A stretch of 64,000 nt of DNA. It comes from Pseudomonadota bacterium. Lineage in GTDB: Bacteria > Chloroflexota > UBA6077 > JAJPGT01. The stretch is from contig JAJPGT010000029.1 in the NCBI GenBank assembly GCA_021325655.1, positions 1-64,000 of the forward strand, written 5' to 3'. The translations under genes and the position numbers were made by a program. The notes below the pieces were generated by a model. The model was not told where the DNA came from. It did not search any database and worked only from the letters and a program-made list of their open reading frames with translations. Below are positions 19,267-28,598 of this stretch, in pieces. How positions within the stretch are numbered: the first letter of the stretch is position 1; every line of letters begins with the position of its first letter.

Positions 19267-19302
19267 TCGAGGCCGCGGGGGCGATTCCGCCGCGGCCTCG
19301 AG
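19266..19302. terminator. Terminator hairpin after the cupin gene
   Basis: Perfect 13-bp inverted repeat (19266-19278 and 19290-19302) with an 11-base loop, a few bases beyond the cupin stop on the minus strand. Confidence 0.65.
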
Positions 19303-19305
19303 CCG

Positions 19306-19713
19306 CTACAGTGCCACGCCGGGCGCGGCTGGGTACTCGATCGTCTCGTCGGGGGCATCCTCGTTCGGTGCCACCGAGGCGAGGAGCAGCAGCGGCTCCG
19401 GGCCTGGAACGCCGATAGCGTGTAGCTGCCCGCGTGGTGCGACCAGCAGCGTCCCCGGACCGACCACGCGATCCTGGTCCTCGCCGCCGAAGCGGAAGTG
19501 CGCCCGCCCGCGCAGCACGAAGAACGTCTCCTCGGCACGCGGGTGCAGGTGGGGAACGGTCCGAAATCCCGCTGGCCAGTGCAGCAGCACCCAGCGGGTG
19601 GCAGCGGTCCCGATGAGCGCCTTGCGCCAGGGCGGCGGGCCCATCTCCCACGCGACCGCCTCCAGGTCGAGCGCTGGCAGGTTCAGGGCTTCCTCGGGCG
19701 AGACGTAGGGCAT
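19306..19713 (-). CDS. Cupin-domain protein
   Basis: 135 residues. GGAGG lies before ATG 19713. Single small beta-barrel cupin: the first motif is TVPHLHPRAEETFFVLRGRA, with the two histidines and glutamate that bind a metal; the second motif region is GTLLVAPRGQLHAIGVPGPE with the last histidine. Such proteins are metal-dependent isomerases, dioxygenases or sugar/anti-sigma-type binding proteins; nothing here decides. It lies 49 bases downstream of the M81 hydrolase gene on the same strand and may be the last gene of the amidohydrolase operon. Confidence 0.8.
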   Translation of the reverse strand: MPYVSPEEALNLPALDLEAVAWEMGPPPWRKALIGTAATRWVLLHWPAGFRTVPHLHPRAEETFFVLRGRAHFRFGGEDQDRVVGPGTLLVAPRGQLHAIGVPGPEPLLLLASVAPNEDAPDETIEYPAAPGVAL

Positions 19714-19762
19714 CGTGTCCTCCAGGCGAGCGTCGGCCAGCCAGTGTAGATGCGTGGGCGCG

Positions 19763-21286
19763 CTACGACCGCGGGGCGCGGTGGAGGCTGCCCACCGCGG
19801 AGCGGATCTCCGGCGGGAAGTCGTCGTCGAACGGGTACAGCGGCCGCGGAATCTTGTGCCAGGTCAGCCGCGACAGGTTGGCGGTGCTGGCGCCCGGCGT
19901 ATCCACCACCCACATCGCCCGGGCGAACGGGCCGTAGTTGTCGCGGAACTGGAGCGCCGACTTGACCACCACGATCTTCGCCTCGCGGGGCTCCAGCCCG
20001 GCGGCGCGGTAGTAGGCCGGGTCGATCGTCATCACCGGCCGCTCCATCGCCAGGATAGCGATGCTCCCGACCTGGATCACTGCGGTGCGCCCCATGTGCC
20101 CCGCTGTGCCGGTGAACTCCGAGCCGGTGAAGACGAAGTCGCCGTCGAACAGCAGCCGCACCCGACCACGAATCGGGACCGGCGTGCTGTAGCGCGGGTC
20201 GAGCCTTCCGCCAACGGTGGTATTCACCTCGCCCCCCACGCCGGCGGCGAAGGCGGCGGCGACCGCAGGCGGATCCACCACGCTCACCAGGCAGCGCTCG
20301 GCCACTCCCAGCGCGAGCAGCCGCTCCAGCACCGCGACGCTGTCGCCCGGCGAGCCGGCCCCGGTGCCGTCGGCCGACTCGGAGAGGATCACCGGGCCGC
20401 CGTCCAGCACCAGCGCCCGCCGGATCGCCTCGTCCACCTCCAGAAGCTCGGCGTTGAAGCGGTGGCGTGCCGCCCAGGCCTTCAACGCCAGCTCCCGCGC
20501 CTCGCCTTCGGCTTGGAGCGCGCGCTGCTCGCCATCGGCCACGGCGACGACGCTGAAGCCGATGTCACTCACGTCCAGCCACGGCTGGACCGCGAAGAGC
20601 GAGGTGGACAGCATCCCCGGGGCGCGCTCCCAGCGCTTTGCCTCCGCCATCAGCCCGGCCATCGGCTCGTCGCGGGTCCCCATCCCCTCGGCCGGGACGA
20701 TCATCGGGGCCTTGGCGAACACCACCACCGGCCGAACCTCGCCGCGCACCGCGGCCAGCAGCAGCCGCGCCCCGCGCGTGCCGGTGTCGTACATGTCAAC
20801 GTGGGGGTAGGTGCCGTAGCCCACCAGCGCGTCGGCCTGCTCCACCATCCGGGCGCTGATGTTGGCATGCAGGTCGAGCGTCGCGACGATCGGGACGTTC
20901 GGCCCTACCTGCCGGCGGACCGCCTCCAGCAGCTCCCCCTCGGCGTCATCCGCATCCTCCAGCACCATCGAGCCGTGCAGCACCAGCAGCACCCCGTCCA
21001 CCGGCCCGGCCGCCAGCCGGGCGAGCATCTCGCGGGCGACGTGCTCGAACGTCTCGCGGGTGACCGGGCCGCTGGAGACGCTGTGCGCCGCGACCAGCGG
21101 CACAATCTCTGCCCCTGCCGCGGCGAGCACCTCCAGCGCCCCGCCCATCTCGGCACGCGTTCCGGAGAGCGCGGGTAGGATCTGGTCGCCGTACAGAAGC
21201 TGGTTGTCGCGGAAGAACCGCAGGTCGGCCTTCTGGAGCACGAAGGTGTTCGATTCTTCCTGGAACTGCCCGATGGCGATCCGCAT
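19763..21286 (-). CDS. M81-family (MlrC-like) metallo-hydrolase
   Basis: 507 residues. AGGAGG lies before ATG 21286. Full-length MlrC/DUF1485 protein: MRIAIGQFQEESNTF at the start, LLVLHGSMVLEDADDAEGEL, VATLDLHANISARM, YPHVDMYDTGTRGA and a C-terminal domain with DPAYYRAAGLEPREAKIVVV. The D-H-H-type zinc ligands of the LHGSM and LDLHAN motifs are kept. Characterised MlrC cleaves linear microcystin peptides, but most members are of unknown substrate. Last or next-to-last gene of the operon that starts with the sugar-type binding protein at 28491, so an amide or peptide-like product of that pathway is a likely substrate (inference). Confidence 0.86.
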   Translation of the reverse strand: MRIAIGQFQEESNTFVLQKADLRFFRDNQLLYGDQILPALSGTRAEMGGALEVLAAAGAEIVPLVAAHSVSSGPVTRETFEHVAREMLARLAAGPVDGVLLVLHGSMVLEDADDAEGELLEAVRRQVGPNVPIVATLDLHANISARMVEQADALVGYGTYPHVDMYDTGTRGARLLLAAVRGEVRPVVVFAKAPMIVPAEGMGTRDEPMAGLMAEAKRWERAPGMLSTSLFAVQPWLDVSDIGFSVVAVADGEQRALQAEGEARELALKAWAARHRFNAELLEVDEAIRRALVLDGGPVILSESADGTGAGSPGDSVAVLERLLALGVAERCLVSVVDPPAVAAAFAAGVGGEVNTTVGGRLDPRYSTPVPIRGRVRLLFDGDFVFTGSEFTGTAGHMGRTAVIQVGSIAILAMERPVMTIDPAYYRAAGLEPREAKIVVVKSALQFRDNYGPFARAMWVVDTPGASTANLSRLTWHKIPRPLYPFDDDFPPEIRSAVGSLHRAPRS

Positions 21287-21409
21287 GAAGTCCTCCTAAC
21301 CCATCCCCTGCCGCGGCCGCGGCTCGCGGACGGGCCACCGTTCGGCTTCGCTGCGCCTCTGGCCGCACCACCGGCGCGCTGGCCAGGCTGGCGCCCTTGT
21401 CCTTCACCC

Positions 21410-23014
21410 TCATTCCCCGCGCCGGAGCACCCGACCCGGCCGCGCCTTGGTCTGCCGCCCGCCATCGATGACCACGTGGCCGTTGACCACTACCAGGTCG
21501 ATCCCGGCCGGGAGCTGGCAGGGCTCGGCGAAGGTCGCCCGGTCCGCCACCCTGGCCGGATCGAACAGGACCAGGTCGGCGGCCAGCCCCTCCGCGAGCC
21601 GGCCACGGTCGCGAAGGCCCACGCGCTCCGCCGCGCGGCCGGTCATCTTGTGCACCGCGGTGGCGAGGTCGAGCAGCCCCAGCTCGCGGACGTAGCGGCC
21701 CAGGACGCGCGGGAAGGCGCCGAAGCTACGCGGGTGCGGCCTGGCCTCGCCCTGGTCGCGAGGGAGAGCCAGGCCGTCGGAGCCGACGGTGGAGAGCGGA
21801 TGGCGTAAGAATGCCTGCACATCCTCTTCGGTTCGGTAGAACAGCACGACCTCTACCGCGTTGCCGCGCGTTTCGCACAGCCGCAGCACCAGCTCCTCTG
21901 GCGGCACCCCGGCCTCGACCGCCAGCGCCTGCAGGGTTTTGCCCGGGCTGGCGGTGTCGTGCGGGTCCCCCGAGCGGCTAATGACGACGCGATCCCAGAG
22001 CCAGGGGATGCCGCCGAACCAGCCGGCGGCGACGTCGGCCCGGGCGCGGGCGCGGCTGCCCGGGTCGCGCAGCCGCTCCGCCATCGCCCGCGGCCCGCCG
22101 GCCTGCACCCAGCCTGGCAGGTATTGCGTCAGACAGGAGGACGAGGCAGCATAGGGGTAGACGTCGTAGGCGATGTCGACGCCGCGCTCGCGGGCATGCT
22201 CGAACAGGCGGAGCAGGTCAGCGTGGCGACCCCAGCGGGCCGGGACGTTGAGAGCGAGGTGCGAGAACTGCACTCGCGCTCCGCTCTCGCGCCCGATCCG
22301 CACCGCTTCCTCGACGTGGCCAAAGCCCTCCGTCTCCGCCCGGGCATGCGTGGCGTAGTGGCCGCCGAAGCGCGCGACGACCCGGGAGAGGGCGATCAGC
22401 TCCTCGGTGTCGGCGTAGCCCGAGGGCGGGTAGGTCAGCCCGGAGGCGAGCCCGAAGGCGCCCTGCTCCAGCGCCTGCGCGAGCAGCCACTGCATCCGCT
22501 CCAGCTCCTCCACCGTGGGCGGGCGCCGCTCCATCCCCATCACGGCGATCCGGAGCGTCCCGTGGCCGACCTGGGGAGCCAGGTTGAGCGCCGTCCCTCC
22601 GCGCTGGGCGAACGCGGCCCGGTACCCCTCCAGGTCACTCCAGGTGGGCTCGATTGTGCCGGTGCCGAGGGAGGCGAGCAGGTCCAGGTGCTGCTGCCGC
22701 CGCTCGGGCAGCGCCAGCGGGAAGGCGGAGAAGCCGCAGTTGCCGATCACCTCGGTCGTCACCCCCTGGTGAACCTTGCTCTCGCCGCGGGGATCGAGCA
22801 GCAGGCTCACGTCGGAGTGGCTATGGACGTCGATGAAGCCGGGACAGAGGGCCCGGCCGCGCGCGTCGATCAGGCGCGCCGCGGTAGCGTCGCCCGGGAT
22901 AGCTCCGATGGCCGCGATCCGCTCGCCGACGACGCCGAGGTCGTCGGGCCGGGGTGGCGCCCCGGTGCCGTCGAGCAGGGTTGCGCCGCGGATCAGCAGG
23001 TCGAAGTGGGCCAT
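21410..23014 (-). CDS. N-acyl-D-amino-acid deacylase (D-aminoacylase) amidohydrolase
   Basis: 534 residues of the amidohydrolase superfamily. The N-terminal beta-sandwich strand FDLLIRGATLLDGTG is followed by the metal-binding CPGFIDVHSHSDVSLL, VTTEVIGNCGFS with the metal-bridging cysteine typical of D-aminoacylases, GLASGLTYPPSGYADTEEL, HYATHARAETEGF and the late catalytic TVGSDGLAL. Family members hydrolyse N-acyl-D-amino acids or related N-acyl imidic compounds to free acid and amine. The start ATG 23014 is 2 bases after the creatininase stop, so translation is coupled. Substrate within the family is unknown. Confidence 0.87.
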   Translation of the reverse strand: MAHFDLLIRGATLLDGTGAPPRPDDLGVVGERIAAIGAIPGDATAARLIDARGRALCPGFIDVHSHSDVSLLLDPRGESKVHQGVTTEVIGNCGFSAFPLALPERRQQHLDLLASLGTGTIEPTWSDLEGYRAAFAQRGGTALNLAPQVGHGTLRIAVMGMERRPPTVEELERMQWLLAQALEQGAFGLASGLTYPPSGYADTEELIALSRVVARFGGHYATHARAETEGFGHVEEAVRIGRESGARVQFSHLALNVPARWGRHADLLRLFEHARERGVDIAYDVYPYAASSSCLTQYLPGWVQAGGPRAMAERLRDPGSRARARADVAAGWFGGIPWLWDRVVISRSGDPHDTASPGKTLQALAVEAGVPPEELVLRLCETRGNAVEVVLFYRTEEDVQAFLRHPLSTVGSDGLALPRDQGEARPHPRSFGAFPRVLGRYVRELGLLDLATAVHKMTGRAAERVGLRDRGRLAEGLAADLVLFDPARVADRATFAEPCQLPAGIDLVVVNGHVVIDGGRQTKARPGRVLRRGE

Positions 23015-23016
23015 CG

Positions 23017-23802
23017 TCAGGCGGCGCGGAAGGCGCGGACGAAGGCAGCCAGCCGGCGCGCAGCGGCGTCGAGCAGCGCCTGCCCCCGCTCGTGGTCGCC
23101 GGCCAGGGCCTGGCCGTATACGCCGTGCGGTGCTTCGCGGCGCGGCTCAGGCGGCAGGTAGGCCGCGCCGGCACCGGCCCGCGCCACCAGCTCCAGCGGT
23201 CCGCTCAGATCGGTACACTGCTCAGGCCGGGCCGCGTCCAGGTCCACGCAGCCCGGCTGGAGCGCGAGCTGGATCGATGTCTCCCACTCGCCGGCGTGGC
23301 CGATACTGCGGCCGTCGCGCACACCCAGTCGCTGCATCTCCTCCTGCACGAGGTCCCAATAGGAGAGCGCCGCCACCCGTAGGTCCTCGCCGGAGGCCTT
23401 GATCGCCGCCGCCTGGATCACCCCGGCGTTGCCGCCATGGCCGTTGACGATCACCAGCTTGCGCACGCCGTGGTGCGCCACGGAGCGGCAGACATCGTAG
23501 ACAACGGCAATGAACGTCTCCGGCTGGAGCGTCAGGGTGCCGGGGAAGCCCATCCAGTACGGCGAGAGCCCCCACCAGATGGGCGGCAGCACCAGCACCG
23601 GGAACTCGTCCACCTGCTCGGCCGCGCCGAGCGAGACGGCGAGCGCGCTCCAGATGTCGGTGTCCAGCGGCAAGTGCGGCCCATGTTGCTCGATCGCGCC
23701 GGTCGGCAGCAACGCGACCGCGCCCTGCTCGACCGCCCGCGCAAGCTCGGCGCGGCGTTGCTTCTGCCAGAGCAGCCGCCGGGTATGGTCTGTATCGAGC
23801 AT
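23017..23802 (-). CDS. Creatininase-family amidohydrolase
   Basis: 261 residues. AGGAGG lies before ATG 23802. LLPTGAIEQHGPHLPLDTDI carries the Glu, His and Asp metal ligands of the creatininase fold; VIVNGHGGNAGVIQ and IGHAGEWETSIQLAL complete the binuclear site. Family members include creatinine amidohydrolase, formamidopyrimidine hydrolase (ArfB) and mycofactocin MftE, so the family tells the chemistry (opening a cyclic or linear amide) but not the substrate. It sits between the class III aminotransferase gene and the D-aminoacylase gene in one operon. Confidence 0.86.
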   Translation of the reverse strand: MLDTDHTRRLLWQKQRRAELARAVEQGAVALLPTGAIEQHGPHLPLDTDIWSALAVSLGAAEQVDEFPVLVLPPIWWGLSPYWMGFPGTLTLQPETFIAVVYDVCRSVAHHGVRKLVIVNGHGGNAGVIQAAAIKASGEDLRVAALSYWDLVQEEMQRLGVRDGRSIGHAGEWETSIQLALQPGCVDLDAARPEQCTDLSGPLELVARAGAGAAYLPPEPRREAPHGVYGQALAGDHERGQALLDAAARRLAAFVRAFRAA

Positions 23803-23874
23803 GACTCCCTCCTGGTGAGCCGAACAGCCCCCGCCGCGTTTCTCTTGAGGAGGCGACGTGGGTGCGCGGCTCGG

Positions 23875-25200
23875 CTAGCTGGCCGCCACCTCGCGCGCGG
23901 CGGCCTCGATCCCTTCCAGTGCCCGCGCCACGTCCTCGTCCGTGTGCTGGATCGACAGGCCGTGGTGCCAGGCGAAGTGGAAGTACACCCCGTGGCGCAT
24001 CGCGGCGGCGAAGAAGCGCCGAGCCAGCTCGCGATCCCAGCGCGCCGCCTCGCGGTAGCTGCGCGGCTCGTCGTATAGCCCGAACAGCAGGCTGAAGCGG
24101 GCGCCCTTGGCCTGCACCCAGACTGGCAGCCCCGCCCGCTCGAAGGCGTCCAGTAGACCCTGGTGGAGCGTCTCGGAGCGCTGCAAGAGCGTTGGGTAGA
24201 ACTCTGGCTTGACGATCTCGTCCAGGAAGGCGTTGGCGGCCAGGATCGGGATCAGGTGGGCGTTGAAGGTGCCGCTGTGGACCGCGCCGCCCCGCGGGGC
24301 AACCGCGTCCATGATCTCGCGCCGACCGGCGAAGGCGCTGAGCGCGGTCCCGCCGCCGAGCGCCTTGCCCAGCGTGCAGAGGTCGGGCGTGACCCCCAGG
24401 TAGCCCTGGGCGCAGCTCGGCCCGGTGCGGAAGCCGGAGAGGATCTCGTCGAAGATCAGCACCACGTTGTAGTCGCGGGTGAGCTGGCGGACCGCCTCCA
24501 GGTAGCCGGGCTGGGGCAGCAGGGTGCCGGAGTTGTAGTTGATCGGCTCCATAATGACCGCGGCGATCTCGTGCCCCTGCGCGCGCAGCGTCCGCTCCAG
24601 CGCCTCGGCGTCGTTCCAGGGCAGGACGATGACGAACTGCTTGAGCTCTGGCGGGATGCCGCCGCTCTCGGTGTAGGGGACAGGAGCATCGGCTGGGCCG
24701 GCCTGGTCCAGCGGCGGCCAGGCGCTGTAGCCGAGCGTGTCGCTGTAGCCGTGGAAGTGGCCTTCGAACTTCACGATCCTGTGCTTGCCGGTGTAGGCGC
24801 GGGCGGTGCGGACCGCGTGCCAGGTGGTTTCGGTGCCGGAGCCGGCGAAGCGCACCAGCTCGGCGCACGGCACGAGCTGGCTGATCTTGCGCGCCGCCTC
24901 CACCTGGTAGACCGTCTCGTGGGCGCACAGGAGGCCCAGGTCCAGCGCCTGCTCGATCGCCCGGCGGACGGCCGGGTGGCCGTGGCCGAGGAGCGCCGCG
25001 CCGAACGAGGTGTTCAGGTCGACGTACTCGTTGCCGTCGACGTCCCACACCCGGCCGCCCTCGCCCCGCGCGGCCAGGAACGGCCGGCCCAGCGACGGGT
25101 GGAGGCGGGCAGCGGCCGATACCCCGCCGACCAGGTAGTGCTGCGCCTGCTCGAACAGGTGGTCCGCCTCGGTCGAGGCGCGCTGTCCCATGGTCACCAT
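23875..25200 (-). CDS. Class III aminotransferase, glutamate-1-semialdehyde aminomutase-like
   Basis: 441 residues from ATG 25200, which follows AGAGGAGAACGC; the longer frame to 25239 has no such site. GEGGRVWDVDGNEYVDLNTS, FAGSGTETTWHAVRTARAYT, IVKFEGHFHGYSD, FDEILSGFRTGPSCAQGYLG and TLGKALGGGTALSAFAG (PLP lysine) match the GSA-aminomutase branch of class III enzymes. Members outside tetrapyrrole synthesis act as amino transferases or aminomutases on diverse amines. The gene lies between ABC permease genes and amidohydrolase genes, not with hem genes, so a catabolic role is likely (inference). Confidence 0.86.
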   Translation of the reverse strand: MVTMGQRASTEADHLFEQAQHYLVGGVSAAARLHPSLGRPFLAARGEGGRVWDVDGNEYVDLNTSFGAALLGHGHPAVRRAIEQALDLGLLCAHETVYQVEAARKISQLVPCAELVRFAGSGTETTWHAVRTARAYTGKHRIVKFEGHFHGYSDTLGYSAWPPLDQAGPADAPVPYTESGGIPPELKQFVIVLPWNDAEALERTLRAQGHEIAAVIMEPINYNSGTLLPQPGYLEAVRQLTRDYNVVLIFDEILSGFRTGPSCAQGYLGVTPDLCTLGKALGGGTALSAFAGRREIMDAVAPRGGAVHSGTFNAHLIPILAANAFLDEIVKPEFYPTLLQRSETLHQGLLDAFERAGLPVWVQAKGARFSLLFGLYDEPRSYREAARWDRELARRFFAAAMRHGVYFHFAWHHGLSIQHTDEDVARALEGIEAAAREVAAS

Positions 25201-25275
25201 CTGCGTTCTCCTCTTTACCTTTTCGTGCCCCGCTGCCACTGCCCGCCCGCCCGTTGTCGCGCCAGTCGCCCGGGC

Positions 25276-26136
25276 TTACTCTTTTACCGCGCCGAAGGTC
25301 AGCCCGCGCACCAGATAGCGCTGGGCTCCGGCGGCGAAGACAATGACCGGGAGCACCATCAGCGTCCCCAGAGCCGACATCTCGCCCCAGCGCAGAAACT
25401 TGTCCGACATGTAGCCGGAGATCACCACTGGCAGCGTCTTGGCGTTGAACGAGGTGAGCATCGAGGCGTACAGGAACTCGTTCCAGGAATAGACGAAGGC
25501 GAAGATCGCTGTGACCGCCAGCCCCGGCAGCGCGAGCGGGATCACTACCAGGCTGAAGCGCTGCCAGAGCGAGCAGCCGTCCATCACCGCCGCCTCCTCG
25601 ATCTCCGTCGGCATATCCTGGAAGAAGCCGAGCATCAGCCAGATGACGAACGGTAGCCCGTAGGCGACGTAGGTCACGATCAGTGCCTGGTGGGTGTCGG
25701 ACATCCCGATCCGGCGCAGCAACACGAAATAGGGGATGGCGGTCGTAATCGGCGGGTAGATGCGGGTGATCAGCACCCAGAGCAGGATGCTGTGCCGCAG
25801 CCGATACGGCAGGTACCGCTTCGCCAGCGCGTACGCCGCGAGCGAGCCGAGGAACACGGTCAGCGCGGTGCTGGCGAGCGAGATGATCAGGCTGTTGGCC
25901 AGGAAGTGGGGCAGATCCTCCACCGCGAAGACGTCGTGGTAGTTTTGGAGCGACAACTGGGTGGGGATCAGGATCGGCGGGTTGGTCGCCACCTGGTTGC
26001 CCGGCTTGATCGATGTCATCGCCAGCCAGTAGAAGGGGAACACCGCCAGCACGGCCATCAGCGCGGCGGCCAGATACAGCAGCGGCCGGCTGAGGCGGAA
26101 GGGGCGCGCGTGTGGATGCTGGACCGCCACAGCCAT
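25276..26136 (-). CDS. ABC sugar permease, MalG-type
   Basis: 286 residues from ATG 26136, which shares one base with the stop of the upstream permease gene (TGATG), so the two are translationally coupled. Six membrane segments are predicted by eye. The EAA loop, EEAAVMDGCSLWQRFSLVVI followed by PLALPGL, contacts the ATPase. SWNEFLYASMLT and the C-terminal GLTFGAVKE are typical of CUT1 MalG proteins. Forms the translocation channel with the MalF-type protein. No ATPase gene is present in the operon. Confidence 0.9.
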   Translation of the reverse strand: MAVAVQHPHARPFRLSRPLLYLAAALMAVLAVFPFYWLAMTSIKPGNQVATNPPILIPTQLSLQNYHDVFAVEDLPHFLANSLIISLASTALTVFLGSLAAYALAKRYLPYRLRHSILLWVLITRIYPPITTAIPYFVLLRRIGMSDTHQALIVTYVAYGLPFVIWLMLGFFQDMPTEIEEAAVMDGCSLWQRFSLVVIPLALPGLAVTAIFAFVYSWNEFLYASMLTSFNAKTLPVVISGYMSDKFLRWGEMSALGTLMVLPVIVFAAGAQRYLVRGLTFGAVKE

Positions 26137-27074
26137 CAGCGCTCCTCCTGGCGCTCGAGCTGGCGGATGAACAGCAGCGAGATGACGAGGATGAACACCA
26201 GGAACACCCAGGACATCGCGGTCGCCTGGCCGATCTGGAAGAACTTCAGCCCGGTCTTGTAGATCAGCATCGACAGCACCTCCGTGGCACCGCCGGGCCC
26301 ACCCTGAGTCAGGGTGAAGATGACGTCGAAGATCTTGAAGGCGTCCATCACCCGCAGCAGCAGTGCGACGACGATCACCGGCTTCAGCAGCGGCAGGGTG
26401 ACGTAGCGGAACGCCTGCCAGCCCGTCGCCCCGTCCACCCTGGCGGCGTCGAAGATCTCCACCGGCAGCGCCGAGATCCCGGCCGCCAGGATGAAGATGA
26501 CCACCGGGAGCTGCTGCCAGATCTCGACCGCGATCACCGCCCCCAGCGCCTGGCTGGCGCTGCCGAGCCACTCCTGGGGTGGGAGGCCAACCAGCCCGAT
26601 GGCCCAGTTCACTACACCGTAGGTGGAGTGGAACAGGCTGCGCCAGAGCACCCCGGCCACGACCGGGGTCATCATGATTGGCACCAGCAGCGCGGTGCGC
26701 AGCAGCCCGATCAGCCGCAGACGCGAGGTGATCAGCAGCGCCAGCGCCATCCCGAGCACGAACTCGATGCAGATCGAGACGGCGACGAACAAGAACGTGA
26801 CCTGAATGCTGTTGAGGAACTGAGGGTTCTTGACCAGGCCGGTGTAGTTGCCGATCCCGAGGAACACCGGGCGGCTGTTCGGAATCGACATGTTCCAGGT
26901 GTAGAAACTGAGCACCAGCGAGTACAGCAGCGGATAGACGGAGGTGACCAGCAGGAACAGGAGCGCTGGCAGCAGGAACAATGCGGACAGCAGCCGCTCC
27001 TGCTGGTAGCGGCCGCCGCGCCATACCCGCCAGCGCAGCCCGGCTCGGGTCGGCGCCTCTACCACACGTGCCAT
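26136..27074 (-). CDS. ABC sugar permease, MalF-type
   Basis: 312 residues from ATG 27074 (GGGAGAAGAG upstream). An N-terminal basic stretch precedes the first membrane helix, ALFLLPALLFLLVTSVYPLL; six helices in total. The EAA loop is EIFDAARVDGATGWQAFRYV followed by TLPLLKP, as in CUT1 carbohydrate permeases. TLTQGGPGGATEVLSMLIY is a further family signature. Partner of the MalG-type protein; both work with the Tat-exported binding protein encoded 79 bases upstream. Confidence 0.9.
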   Translation of the reverse strand: MARVVEAPTRAGLRWRVWRGGRYQQERLLSALFLLPALLFLLVTSVYPLLYSLVLSFYTWNMSIPNSRPVFLGIGNYTGLVKNPQFLNSIQVTFLFVAVSICIEFVLGMALALLITSRLRLIGLLRTALLVPIMMTPVVAGVLWRSLFHSTYGVVNWAIGLVGLPPQEWLGSASQALGAVIAVEIWQQLPVVIFILAAGISALPVEIFDAARVDGATGWQAFRYVTLPLLKPVIVVALLLRVMDAFKIFDVIFTLTQGGPGGATEVLSMLIYKTGLKFFQIGQATAMSWVFLVFILVISLLFIRQLERQEER

Positions 27075-27153
27075 CGCTGCTCTTCTCCCTCGGCGCGTGC
27101 TGAGGCGTCGAGGCGAGCCCCAGCGCCCCAGCACGCGAGCTGGACCTGCCTCG

Positions 27154-28491
27154 TTACTCGGTATAGGGGAAGCTGAGCGGCGCCTGCTGGATCGTCTCGG
27201 TCCACTTCTCGGCCGCGTTATCCAGCGCCTGCTTCACCTCGGCCTTGCCCGCCATCGCCGCCGAGAGCTGCTCGGCCAGGCCGATGAACAGCTCCAGCCA
27301 CTGCGGAACGTTCGGGCTGAACGGCTTGCCGCGGTCCAGCACTGCTGCTAGATCGGGCAGGTAGGGCTGCTGCGCCACCACGTCCGGGTCCGTCCAGGGC
27401 GTCTTGCGCGCCGCGACCATCTTGAACTCGGTCAGGTTGCGCTTGGCGTTGTCGGGCCCGGTGCAGTAGGCGATGTAGTCGAACGCCGCCTGCGGGTTCT
27501 GCGCCGTCTTGAAGATGACCATGTTGTGCTGGACGAAGTTGCCGGTCCCGTTCTCCGGGTAACCGGCGATCGCCCACTTGTCCACCACCTTCGACTTGCT
27601 GGGGTCCTGCAGGCTGGGCAGGATGAACGAGCCCCAGCCCTCCTGGATGGCCACGTCGCCGTTCAGGAAGGCGTTGGCCGCGTCCGGGTTGTCCCAGGCG
27701 AGGATCCCCGGCGGGCTGTACTTGGTCATCTCGTCCTTGAGCATGCTCAGCGCCTTGACCCCCTTCTCGCTGTTGATCAGCGGCTTCCAATCGGGGGTGA
27801 ATAGCGGGTCGCCCTGCGACCAGTAGCGGGCGAGGAACAGCTTGACGAGCTGGGCCGGCACGCCGGCGAAGGCGAGGCCGTACTTGCCGTTGCCGGTGTT
27901 GGCCGCCATCGCCTGCTCGTAGTCTGCCCAAGTGGTGGGGAAGGTGGGGATCAGGTCCTTGCGGTAGAAGATGACCGAGACGCCGACGATGATCGGGAGT
28001 CCGTAGCGCACCCCCGGCTGGCCGCCGATCCCCTCGCCGTACTTAGCAACCGGGGCAAAAAAGCCGCTCATGTCGTAGTTGGCGTTCTTGATGAAGTCGT
28101 TGATCGGCAGCAGATTCGGATAGATGGTGTACTGGAACTCGATGTCGTTGGTGAACATGTCGAACTGGGGCTTGCCGGAGGCGATGTCCGCCTGCACCTT
28201 CGGCATCAGCGACTCCCAGGGCGCCCAGTCGAACTCGATCTTCGCCCCGGTCTTGTCCTCGAACTCGAGCGCGTACTGCTTCAGCCCCGGCTCGTAGTCC
28301 GAGCCGCCCTGGCTGAGCATCCGCATCGTCAGCCCGGCATACGGCTTTTCCTGCAGCACCGGCGCCGCCCGGCGCCCGGCCGCCAGGGCCGGCCCCGTGG
28401 TGGCGGCGAGCAGCGCCGCGGCGCCGCCCAGGCCGATGAGCCGCAGCGCCTCGCGTCGAGAAATCTTGTCGGGTTCGCGCGACGTCGCCAT
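27154..28491 (-). CDS. Tat-exported extracellular solute-binding protein (sugar type, family 1)
   Basis: 445 residues from ATG 28491 (GGGAG upstream). The N-terminus has a twin-arginine signal, SRREALRLIGLGGAAALLA, so it is exported folded. Binding-protein family 1 features: FEDKTGAKIEFDWAPWESL, FDMFTNDIEFQY, PIIVGVSVIFYRKDLIPTFP, TTWADYEQAM and VAIQEGWGSFI, and a mature length of about 405 residues. Such proteins mostly bind oligosaccharides or polyols, but the downstream genes (aminotransferase, two amidohydrolases, M81 hydrolase) point to an amide- or amino-containing ligand. First gene of that operon; a consensus promoter lies about 110 bases upstream. Confidence 0.9.
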   Translation of the reverse strand: MATSREPDKISRREALRLIGLGGAAALLAATTGPALAAGRRAAPVLQEKPYAGLTMRMLSQGGSDYEPGLKQYALEFEDKTGAKIEFDWAPWESLMPKVQADIASGKPQFDMFTNDIEFQYTIYPNLLPINDFIKNANYDMSGFFAPVAKYGEGIGGQPGVRYGLPIIVGVSVIFYRKDLIPTFPTTWADYEQAMAANTGNGKYGLAFAGVPAQLVKLFLARYWSQGDPLFTPDWKPLINSEKGVKALSMLKDEMTKYSPPGILAWDNPDAANAFLNGDVAIQEGWGSFILPSLQDPSKSKVVDKWAIAGYPENGTGNFVQHNMVIFKTAQNPQAAFDYIAYCTGPDNAKRNLTEFKMVAARKTPWTDPDVVAQQPYLPDLAAVLDRGKPFSPNVPQWLELFIGLAEQLSAAMAGKAEVKQALDNAAEKWTETIQQAPLSFPYTE

Positions 28492-28598
28492 GATCTGCTC
28501 TCCCTTTTCCTTCGTGCTCGTGTCCACCGGTCCGGGCCTCCAGGCCTGCTCCAAGGCATCCTACCTGCCCACCGAAAACTCCGCCGAGGTTGCCGGTC